DNA of 64,000 nt from Tetracentron sinense. Lineage: Eukaryota > Streptophyta > Magnoliopsida > Trochodendrales > Trochodendraceae. Positions 44,401 through 56,400 of the stretch are shown one piece after another (within the stretch, counting starts at the first letter, position 1; the number at the start of each line of letters is the position of its first letter). Made by a program: the position numbers and the translations under genes. The stretch covers positions 1 through 64,000 of the forward strand of contig JABCRI010001048.1 in the NCBI GenBank assembly GCA_015143295.1. Reading direction: 5' to 3'. A model generated the notes under the pieces. It was not told the DNA's origin and did no database searches. It worked only from the letters and a program-made list of their open reading frames with translations.

Positions 44401-47400
44401 ATCATAGTTAAAGGCATGTTAAAAGGGACACGTAGACACGACATTCGACTACATAGTCAAATGCATGGTGGGCTAATCACTACCCTTAAATAATACAGTA
44501 TACCTTTTTTAGGGGTCGGCTGCCCTCTTGTCCCATGATTATGCCCATTTAAATACTTAAACAACTTAACATAAAAAAAATAGGAGTCCGGATATTGTCC
44601 AATTGCAATTGAACTCTGACAGTTCAATCACACTCACATAGCCCACTTTTAACTCTAATTAAGAACTTTTAACCCTTAAGGATAATTTTTTTTCTGAAAA
44701 CAAATGTTAGATTGTTGAACCTTAAGGGTTGCTGAATCTTAACTATAGTTAATGGAGGTTAAAAAGGACACGTGTTGACTTGCGAGTGCGAATGAACCCA
44801 GGGAGAGTTCAATCGCAATTGAATATGATCCGGATCCCAACTCAAAAAAATCCCAAATTTTATGAGGACACCTACCCCATTCCCATAGCTATACCCTTCA
44901 AAAGTTCAGTGGGCCCCCACAAGCCCCCACCTAGCTTCACCCCTGCTCATTGCCAATCCAACTAGGGTTTTAGAAAAGGCAAAAAAAAAAAATTATAAAA
45001 ATTGATCCATGTAACTAGGTGGTGCAATGTTATTGGCAAGGATTAAAAATACGGTTTCGAGGGATGTATCGGTCCCAACCGAAACCTATACGTATCGCTT
45101 CGGTATCGGTTTCGGGCGACACATATAATTTTTTATTTTTCTTAAAAAAATAAAAACAAATCAAATTAATTTTTTTTTAAAAATCAAATGATTTAGAGGA
45201 ACCAAATATACTAAACATAAAGTCATGGGAAGCGACTCAAAGACAAAGTAGCAAACAAAATTATAATTCTACAATGAATTAAAACGTACATAACTAATAA
45301 ACGATACGTATCGCCCTTTTCGTATCAATATAAATATTGTATAGGGGGCTACTGATACCTATATGTATCGCCCGTTTCGTGTCGGTTTCAGCGATTTTAT
45401 TTCCATGGTTATTGGTGATGGATCAAAACTTCTCTAATACTTGATGCAGAGGATCCTAGTTTTCTTCTTATCATAATAGAGGAAAAAAAAAAAGTGAAAT
45501 TAGGGAATAAAAAATGAGGTGACAGTTTTCCTCTTATCCTAACAACAAAGAGAGAAAAATAGGGAATCAGAGAGATAAAATAGGCTCATTATCTCGCAAA
45601 TTATCAAAGATATCCTCAAATTCTAAAGAAACGAGGGGCAAAAGAGTCTAGGGTGGTGAATACATTTTCATGTTATATATACATACATAAGCAAGAGAGA
45701 GATTCACAAAGAGTGAACTGAGCTACAGAAAGAGGGCTACAATGAGAATTACACAAAAGAAAAGAAAGGGCCATAAAGAAAAGTAAACTCCCAAAGAAAC
45801 ATACACTCCCCTTAGGTGGGGAGCAAATGCTCCCCCCACCCAGAAGCTGGGCCCAATCGACACCCATTCTCCCAAAAGACGGCATGCTCGCCTAGTCACT
45901 CTTCCGTCCGATAATGAAGAGTCCTCAAAAATCCGTTTGTTCCGCTCCTTCCATATGGACCATGTGACCGCCCCTAGAATAAATTCCCAATAGTGTTCCA
46001 ACCGAGGGCCCAATAAGCCCGGTTGCCAGCAAGATAAGAAACTTTGGAAGAAGTACGGGCAAACCCTTGCAACTCCAAAATGGGCTAAAAAGAAGCTCCA
46101 GATGGTATACGCAAAAGGTCAGTGCAAAAGTAGATGATCTATAAATTCTTCCACTGCCAGGCACATCGCACATCTATTTGTGAGATTTCAGCCTCTACTT
46201 TGAAGATGATCAACTGTCAAGATTTTGCCCAGAAAAGCAGTCCATAGAAAAAAGCTCCTTGGATGACATTCCTAAATGTCACACCACTCTGCTATGGAAA
46301 GTGAAATGAGAAAAATCACTCCAAGCCCTCAAGAAGGAGCTAACAGTAAACCTACCTTTTTTATCCCTAGACCACACTCGAGAATCCCTAGAATTGAGAA
46401 TAGGTTCTACGGTTTCAAAACGCCCCAACAAGTTGATAAACGAGTTGACTTCCCAATCTTGCAATGGTCTCCGAAAATGGGGGACCCAGACTATGGTCCC
46501 GCCTCTGCTCTCAAAAGAGGAAGCCACCATCCCTTGTCAGTCTAGGGAAAGCAGATAGAGTGAGTGGAAGGCCTGTTTACAGTGTTAGAACTGCACCATA
46601 AATCATACCAAAATTTGACTTCTCCCTATTTCCAATGACAAATCTGATGTGGCGATCAAAATCCATCTTAGCCTTAAGGATTGCTCTCCATAGGCCCACC
46701 CTATAGGGATTGGTTGCCTCTTTGGGGTTCCATCTACTACTCTCCCTATATCTCACCACTATGACCTGTCGCCAAAAACCGTGACTTTATTCCCCAAATC
46801 TCCACAACCACATTCCCAACAGAGCGTAGTTAACGATTTTGAGGGGCCACAGGTTTAGCCCACCAAATGCCTTAGGACGACACACCAAGTCCCAACGCAC
46901 TAGATGATATTTCCTAGTATAAATCTTCTCAATCCACAGGAAGTCTCGTTGGATCTTTTCAATCCGAACAGCTACCGACGATGGGATGGGAAACAAGGAT
47001 AGATAATAAGTTGGGAGGCTACTGAGGGTACTTTTCAAAAGGTTTAGGCGTCCTCCTTTTGAAAGGAAACCAGTCTTCCACCCCTCTAATCTCTTGATGC
47101 ACCACTCAATCACCGGCTCCCACACGGACGTGGCTTTGAAAGGAGCCCCCAATGGAAGACCAATGAACTTAGTCGGGAGAGCACCGGATTTACACCCTAG
47201 GCACATAGCCAACTCCTCAAGATGGGGGGAACCTCTCCCATGGGCTATGGCGAAAATATGACTCATGGAAAAGTTTATCCGTAACCCAAATGTTGCCTCG
47301 AAATATTTGAACATGCTTTGAATGAGAAGAAGTTGGTGGGTGGATGCTCCACAGAAACAAGAGTGTCATCAGCAATTGAAGATGGGACAGGAGGACAGGG

Positions 47401-50400
47401 GGCCCTCCAATGTTAAAATCTTCCCAGACCGAAGATGAAGCTCTAACAATCATCTTACTGACAACCTCGATGACTATGACAAACAGGAAGGGGGAGAGAA
47501 GATCCCCATGGAGGAAACCATGGGAGCTCCGAAAAAAAACCATTTGGGGGGCCATTAACCAATACCGAGAAGGTAAAGGAGAAGTAACAGCATCGCATCC
47601 GGGACTGCCATTTGTCTCTAAAACCCAGACGCCTAAGCATGTAATCCAAAAAGACTAGCTCACATGATCGTAAGCTTTCTCTTTATCAATCTTGCAGATA
47701 ATGCTAGGATCGCCCTTTTTTAGCCTGTCATCCACCCCTTCATTGGCTATGAGGATTCCATCGACGATTTTCCACCCTTCAACGAGGGCACCTTGCTGTT
47801 AACTGCCTACCTATGGTGCATATGCATTGTGTAATAAATAATATGGAAAGTAACAACGAACAACGTAAGGAAAAGAAATAATTGCTTTATGAAGTTCTCA
47901 CCCGCTCAAACCTAGACATCAATTACATGTGTTCCCTATAAAGAAGTTGCAAGGATGTCAAAAGGTTGTTAGTGTGGCACAAATGGAGATGTATCAAACG
48001 GCAATGAGATTTTTCTCCACATAGGGAATTTCCAGTTATGTCAAGTCTTTTAACTACCAATGCTAACTCCACTCTTGATCATGACATTTTCAAACCTTGA
48101 GGCTTTCATTTGTACAAGTTTTCTGAAGTGAAATCTCTATTGTACTTCTACTTCATGTTTGATTATGTTGAAGTCTTAGGAGGTGCTCAGTTGCAAGGAA
48201 ACGGGAGGTATTTTAAGTACGCTCCTTTTTAGAGACACAACCCCTTAGTAGCCATCAAGGCTCCACCTTCTGCCAGCTAATGTTCACCAGGCAAGACAAA
48301 TAAAGAAACGTTGTCTTTGGACGCATTATCCTTGGTCAAATAGTGCATCATTGCATCCAGATAGCCTCTTATTGTTCTGAAGGCTTCTATAAGATACTAA
48401 GTTCTTTTGCACGATAACACAAAAAACAGTAGTTGACCTTCAAAAAAATCGTAAAAAGGAATCGACCGATTAGACATCAAAACATAAGAATTTCCTTGAA
48501 ACGAAACTGCTTTTAGAGTTTGCTTATTCCTCAATTTGTCAAGTCTGCAATCTTGGCTCTCACGAAAATCAGAAATGGATATGGTTTTGCAGATCACAAA
48601 CTGACTGAGCTCAACAATTCAAATGTTGAAAATTAATATAATTTTCAAGGGTTTTGGCGGGAAGTCCACTTTTTAAAATGACCTCAACATTTCAGAAGTT
48701 GAAAATCAATTTAATTTTATAGCTTTATTGATCAAAAAAAATTTTAATTTTATAGCTTTTGGGCAGGAAGTGTGCTTTTAAAATGACTAAAACCCCACTT
48801 TTTTTTGTGTTTGAAAATTTTTTTCCTCCCTTTTTATCAAGTTCTGCATCACCTAAATAAGAAACTTGAATAGAGTTACTAAAGGCACTCTTTCCCATAA
48901 GAGGTGTCATCTTGAGCACCCACCCACAAGTGTAGCACTCGTGCAAGGTACCACGTACAGAGTGTGGACACACATGAGTTCGGGTTACAATTTTATAGTT
49001 CAGGTTCAGGTGCGGGAAAGGGCTTGGGCACAATGGCACTTTATCCACACTATACACTTTGTATATGCGCATAACCGCAGAGTCGCAATGGGGTCACCCA
49101 TTATTTACTTTCCCTAGAGACGTCCATCGAGTTAATGGTCCCAATCGTCTGCCCATTTGTGGCCACATGACCCAGTGGCAATCCAATGGGCTTGGTGGGT
49201 TGGTTGATCTCTCATAGGAGATCAGTTGTTGATTAGGGTTGATCAGGAGCTTCTCATCAAGGTGATTTGATGTAGATTAAGGACATTTAGGATTGATCTC
49301 AATCACCAAAGCCCAAGGAAGGCCACCCGACCAGACCAAGGAGGTTCTCAACTAAGGCCTATAAGCCTTTATGAGCCCCCTTATAAAAGGAGGGCCCAAA
49401 TTAGGCCCAATACGGGTAGCCGGCCAGCCTATTAGCTATATTAGTCTTTTATTTTTTGTATTACTAGTTGATGAGTTAGAATATTGGTAGGATTTGTTTC
49501 CAACTTTATTAGAGTCCTAGAATTGGTTCGGAGTATTTTTAATTAGGAAATTGAGTTAAATTAGGATTTTAAAAGATATTCTTTTGTTTATAAAATCTAG
49601 AGAACCATAGCTTTCGGGATTAGTGAAGTGTTTTTTAAGAAACTTTAATAAGAGGATCTTATTACATTTAAAAGTTGTCGATACTGAATTTAGAGATTTT
49701 ATTTTTTTTACCAGTAAGCAATCATATTTTATATATAAGAAACGAGAATACAGCAGTTAAATATTGGAACAGAGATTGATTGATTTGACACAAATAACCC
49801 TATAGATTATTCTCTAAGGCTGTCGCACCATCTGAACTAATCCTTCATATTGCTTTTGATCTTCAATTGATTCATATTTGGTTTAATCCTTGAAATCCAT
49901 TACTGAAATTAGGGTTTGTTCTCTAGAATTGAACCTTGCTATCATTCTTTTTAAGGATTGATCTAACCTGGTTCTAAATTTTGTTCTAGTCATGCATCAG
50001 AGACAAAAACATACCCTAAGAATCAATTTCGGATACCAACCTCCAGTTGGAAAACCCTAATTTGGTTACTTGGGTAAATTTGGGACTTTCTTAAATTTCT
50101 ACTAAGATCCGAAGATTGTTCATAACTGCTGTAGGAATTTTAATTAGTGGACTTGATCTGACCTGGGTATTCGTTCAACTTGAGTCTCTGATCTGAATAT
50201 ACAGTCTTTTTGAAAATTTTCAGATTCGTCCCTGAACTTTCGAAACCCTAATTGACTGACCTAGACACCTTGGATTGTCCTAAAACTTTATATAGAAGTA
50301 TTCTAGATTCTGATTGAGATGTTATCTGTGGATCGGAATTGTCAAATTACCAAAATACTCCTCTGTCTGAAATTCTTTATATGGGAATTTTGATAATTAG

Positions 50401-53400
50401 GTTTGATATCTTGAGTTATTCAAGACTGCACTTCCGCATTGCATCATGATTCCTCAATTAATCTCCAGAACTATTTCTAATCCAGCTTGTAGTTGCTTGG
50501 GTCTTTCCCTGTTCCTAACAGGGCTTATTATCTTGCTAGCATTCAGCCTCACCAAGTTTCCAGTTGGATATACTCTGGGCTCTCCTTCTAAGGACTATCT
50601 CTTGGTCCATCTAGAAAGAGAGTAACAAGCGCATTTTTTAGGATTCCTCAATGTCCATGAAAAAGTTAGACAACGGACTCAAGAACTATTGTTAGATTGG
50701 GCCTCAATCAAGGACGACTATGTGAAGTCGGAGGTTTCAAATCTCATTGTCTAACTATGGGTTGTGCTCATTGAGAAAGGGAGTACGGAATAGATTTAGT
50801 ATGATTATTGATATGTTCATTGGTTTCTTTTTTTGGTTCACTATTTATGAATCTATGCTCTGTTTGTTGTGCTCTTTTTCTTCTACTAATTCTGCTTACC
50901 GATAACAAAAAGGAATGTGGACACAGTTCAGTGAACCCAATAGGTTCAGAAGACCGGACCAATGAGCAAACCTCTCCCAAGTCCACCAGTTCAGTGAACA
51001 AGCCTATCAAGGTCATGGATCAAAATATCGATACGTATCGGGTTTAAAGCTACCCAATATATAGATACGCAGAAATTAAAAAAAAAAAAAAAAAACTCCC
51101 TTAATCGATTGCGTATCGGTTCATGCGTATTGGCCTGATACACATAGCATAAACCTAATACCCAATCGATACGGTCCCTTTCTCTTTCCATTTACACTAT
51201 AACCTTTTACAGCTTATTTACATATAACATCATTTAAGTAAATAGTTTTAAACTTTACTTTCAATTACTAAAGATAATTATATGTAAATAAGATTATACT
51301 TCCATTTGAATTCAACAAAAGTTATCCTAAATCTAAATTCCTAAAAATGAAAAGGTCAACTTTCCACTTCAAGAATCAAATCCTCATTTTAAGAATTAGC
51401 TCAAAATTTCAAATTTCAAAAGCTAAGGTATTTCTCAAATCTTAAAATTTTATAAATTCTACTATATCAAAACATTACTAAAACTCAAAAGTTCGGTAAA
51501 AAAGTCTCATATTTTAGTCTTTAAAAATATTTTCATCTACAACATCAAAAAATTAACTAATAGTTTCGTAAAAAATACTTACAGTCAAGCTTTACGAAAA
51601 CAAAATTCTAAGCATATGTTGGGTACCCCCCATTTAAATTCCAAAAGAATCAAAATCTAAATTTCTAGTTTAATGCTAATGTAGAGTCCCGGAAATTATT
51701 TCATGTTATTACTTTGATTATTAGGGGTATAATGGTCAAGGGTATGTTATTATGTGTATATATTTATAGCTAACAGCGGATTTAAAAAGTGAAAAAACAG
51801 AACCTATGATCGATCGCACTAAACCCAGAAATTTGGGAAAACTTATGTTTCATTTGCGATCCATTTCAACTAAGTACGATCGATTGCAAGGTAAGCTACG
51901 ATTGATCGCACTGTTCGAGCGATCGATCGTAGTCGGGTTCAGGATTTTCTTAAAGATTTACGGAAACTAGGGTTAGGGTTTTAAACTTCCGAGCAGGATG
52001 CACAGGCGTCCGATGACGTTGTGCAGGGAGTACGTTTACTTGTGAATTATTTTAAGTAGATATTTCCATGATTGTCTAATAATTGAAATGGCTGTCATTA
52101 TTGTCATGATGTGTATATGATGGTTGTTGTGCACATGATTGACACACTTAGTTATGTATCCAATTCAAGAACCCTATTAATAAATGACTGTCTAGTTTCG
52201 CACAAGCCTCCCCTTCAAACCAAGTTTGTTAGAGCGTAAATTATCCATCGCCACTCCAGTTGGCCATTCAGCCATCACCGACAAGGTCTATTGCACTTGT
52301 GATATTCGGGTGGGACAGAGAGAGATGCCAACCAATCTGATTGTCCTCGAATTCTAGGACTTCGATGTCATACTAGGCATGGATTGGCTCTCCGCTTACC
52401 ATGGCCACGCCGATTGCTTCGGGAAGATGGTTAACTTCAAGTCAATCAATGGACCTCCTTTCCATTTCCAGGGATTGAGAGAGAGAGATCTAGCTCGATT
52501 TGCAGCCTTGTGTATTTCCACACCGCAAGTGCCAAACTCTTTGAATATCTCAGTGGTAAATGAATTTCTAGATATCTTCCCTGAATAGTTACCGAGCTTA
52601 CCACCTGATAGAGAGATAGAGTTTGCTATTGACTTAGCTTCGGGCACGGCACCCCATCTCTAAAGCGCCGTATAGAATGGCTCTAGGAGAGTTGAAAGAG
52701 CTTAAAAAGCTGATCCAAGAATTGCTCGAAAATGGGTTTATCCGCCCAGGTGTCACCTTAAGGAGCCCTGGTGTTATTCATGAAGAAGAAAGATGGTTCA
52801 ATAAGGATATGCATCGACTATCAGCAATTGAACAAGGTCACTATCAAGAACAAGTATCATTTGCCTAAGATCGATGACCTATTCGATCAGTTGCAAGGAG
52901 CGAAGTATTTCTCCAAGATCGAAATAAGGTCGGACTACCATCAGTTGATGATAAAAGCTGAGGATGTGCCTAAGTTATGTCTTTTGGTCTAACTAATGCG
53001 TCGGTGGCCTTCATTGATCTCATGAATAGGATCTTCAAGCCGACCCTTAACCGATTTAAATTGCTCAAATGAGAAGAAGAAAGCTTGGAGATCACTCCTC
53101 AAGCCTTCTTGGAGCATTTTGGATCGATGGAAACGATCCCTAAGGTCGATATACCCTCTAACTCAGCCCTATTAAGATGTTTTGTATGTTATAGAAAGAT
53201 AGAAATGAAGATATAGATATGTTCTCATGTTTATACAAGAATTAGGGATATTGGAATATGAAATGTGAATTTTATATGCATTTGTCGGTTTTATTAATCA
53301 TGTTTTGACTATTATGGAAATGTTATTAAATACTATGAATGTGATGAATGAAGGATGGGAAATACTATGGAGGAAGGGTTGAATGTATGGCTATGGTTTA

Positions 53401-56400
53401 TGGATGATGTGTGTGGAGAATGGACTAAAAGTATGGAGGAGATGGTGAATTATGGGCAAATGGCGAAATGAATAGAGTAATTGAAGTGAATTGTGTTGTT
53501 ATTATCTATGTCTCGGAAAAATGAATAAATATGATATGGAATTAATATGATTATCGTGTTAAAATATGCCCTACCTACCTTGTACTGTGATCAGTATTTA
53601 GGTAGGCCAAAACCTAGATGAAGTCTTCCAGTTCGGGAATTCTCTAACCAAGTAGATGTACCTTGATAGAGTTTCTTGGCGGAGGATCAGAATCTAAGGG
53701 ATCACCCATTCGAATTCCAATCACGACACTTAAGCACATTTCCACATGTATGGTAAGAAGTAAGGTCCACAGATTCACACATCTCACGAGATCATGCATT
53801 GAACACAGACATGCCACGTATTATGCTATGAAATAATATGCCCCCTGGTTACGAACATACCACCCTATGCGTTGCCGCGATTTGTTGCAAAAATATGAAT
53901 TATACGTTGATGGGACAAAACACTATGAATTATGCGTTGACGGGACAAACACACTATAAATCATGCATTTATAGGATAAGTTGATTATCATAGGCACGTA
54001 TGAGTTATGCATATGTTTCGCACAGGGATATGTTTAAGAGGCACACAAGTACATGAGTCAAGATGATGATATGATATGCTCACATGTTTCCGCACTCTGA
54101 TTATGTCAATATTATATGAAACCGTTATTGCTATGTAAATATAAGATAAAGTATGATATTGATACTGTACAGGTTATGCTATGTTGTTAGTTGGGCTGTA
54201 TATACGCTGAGTGTTTTTAATACTCAGTCGACCTATTATTGTCGGCAGGTATAGAGCACGAGTACACTGCGGAGCCGTGGGTCGAGGAGACATACATCGA
54301 AGAGGGAGAAGAAGGTGAGCTTCCTGACGAGGGAGTCAAGGATCTTGATAGTTATCCCTATTATTAGATTATGATTTGTTTGAAGGAGAAAGATTGCAAT
54401 AGACGTTGATACTTCAGGTGATGTTACTTATGTTCATACTTGGTTTAGGTTTTGGGTTACCCAAATATATGGTGAGTTATGTTTATATTGGTCATAGACT
54501 TGTTCAAGATGGTTTAGTTTATATATACCAAACTTTATTACTGTCATTTTTAGAGACTTGTGTTAGGATGCCTTGTATGTATGTGATTTAAGCAGATTTA
54601 AGAAATGTGATGGCCTAAAGTCCCATTATGACTAAGGTGAGGTTTGGTGTCGTTACAGCTAAATTCGGTCTCTAGCCTTCCAAATTGCAAGGCTTTTTTT
54701 TCAAATCTTAAGGGCTCATAATTTTTAATATTTCAAAACATTATTAAAACAAAAAAACCGATAAAATTATTTCACACATTGGCTTCTATATGATGTTGGG
54801 TCACTACACGCTCAATCCCAAGCAACGAGTGACATTTATGAACAAATTTCACAACTCTCGGATTTACATCAGACGTACATCATATGTACCACATACCACG
54901 TGCACATGAATTGGCCACATTGTTTTCAGTATGTCTGGCTCACTTATAATATATCAATTTATTTAGTTCTTGAGCCCACGCCGTTCAAGTTGACACGAAG
55001 ATCAATGTGGTACTTAACTTGTATCATGTAAGTAATTTACTTTATGGTTGTAAGTCAATACTTTCTTATTTAATTCTTTGAATTTAAGGTTTTAATATCT
55101 AGATTGTATTGCATATATTTGGCCAAGTGACTATTATTTGTGTTTTCATACTTATTTATCAGCATGACCGTTTTTTTTTCAAGTTTTAACATATAAATTT
55201 TTTTATCTCTCACATGTGTAGTTATAAATGTAATTAAGGGTCTTCATTTAGTTTTTTTTTAGCTTATATTTGCATTAAAAAAGATTTTACGAAAGGTATC
55301 TAAGTTTTTCCTTACGTATCCAAGTGTTTTTTAACGTATCTTAAATTTTTCCGTGTATCCAATCAATACGCCGATATGTATCCTAAAATCGACTTATCGA
55401 TACTACCGAGTTTTTGAACCATGATCAAGGTCCACTTATCCCAGCCAAGACCGAGACGACAGTTGCAAACCTATTCAGGCTATTCTAGGTCGATACAAGT
55501 CTCTAACCAATCCGGTCCAAAGAAACCTCTTCTCTTTCTCAAACTAGAACTACCACTTCCAGTGGATTCTAAGACCATTCCAATCAGACCAATCCCTTAA
55601 TAATCCATCTAGACTGTTGATTTAGCTGTCGTTTTGTTCAGATTATTTCAAATATAATTGATTACACGATTAGCATTGTCATGAATAAGCGTTATTGTGA
55701 ATAAGTGCGATCGTGAATAATCCTGTTTGGATTAGCACTCTTATTGATAAGCGATTATCTGGTCATTTGAAACAAAAGATATGGATATTTTGGGAAATCT
55801 CTCTATTTTGGTCATTTTGAAAAAAGAGGAATATATTAGGAAATCTCTCTCTATCTCTCTCAAGCTTAAGGAATATTGTAGGCCTCATGGGGGTGCAAAA
55901 TTAGGTACTTGTAATAATCCTCACATAATCCTAAAAGTGCATAAGTTATTAGAACCATATTAATTAATTAATAATGTACGTTGAGATAATTATTAGAACC
56001 ATATTAATTAATTAAGAATTTCAACAGGATCCTGATTTTAAACTACTCAGCAATAGTTCTTAGTACACATTCCCGGTATAAATAAAGCATGCCATGCTAA
56101 TAATGGATTATGTTCATTCTGCAAATTAAAGGAGCAATATGGTAACCCTTTTCAGTGGGGTAAGCTGGACCCGAATAGGCGAATACATGCTTCTTGGCTG
56201 CTTGGCAGTATGTCAACAAATTGAGCTACGGGCTGAAGCCTATAGGCTTGTTGCGTTGGCAACTGTATCCAAGTACACATGCAAAGTGACTAGTATACCA
56301 GTTCCCAATATCCAATTAACATGGATTTCATTATTGATATAACCAAAAAACAACTAATGGACTTACAAGCAATTTGATGACATAACATGACATAAATTGG

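Larger units (their letters stand above)
51680..54657 (+). mobile_element. Internally deleted Ty3/gypsy element
   Basis: Starts TGTAGAGTCCCGG and ends GTCGTTACA with an exact 5-bp target duplication GCTAA (51675-51679, 54658-54662). It keeps protease and RT fragments on the plus strand. The two LTR parts do not overlap in sequence: the left looks like the beginning of an LTR and the right like its end, so deletions removed the rest along with RNase H and integrase. Confidence 0.8.
51014..55423. mobile_element. hAT-like element split by a gypsy element
   Basis: Ends CATGGATCAAAATATCGATACG / (minus) CATGGTTCAAAAACTCGG with an exact 8-bp duplication ATCAAGGT (51006-51013, 55424-55431). About 1.4 kb is its own AT-rich sequence (51014-51674 and 54663-55423). 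No transposase was recognised. Removing the gypsy element leaves a continuous MITE-like body. Confidence 0.82.
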
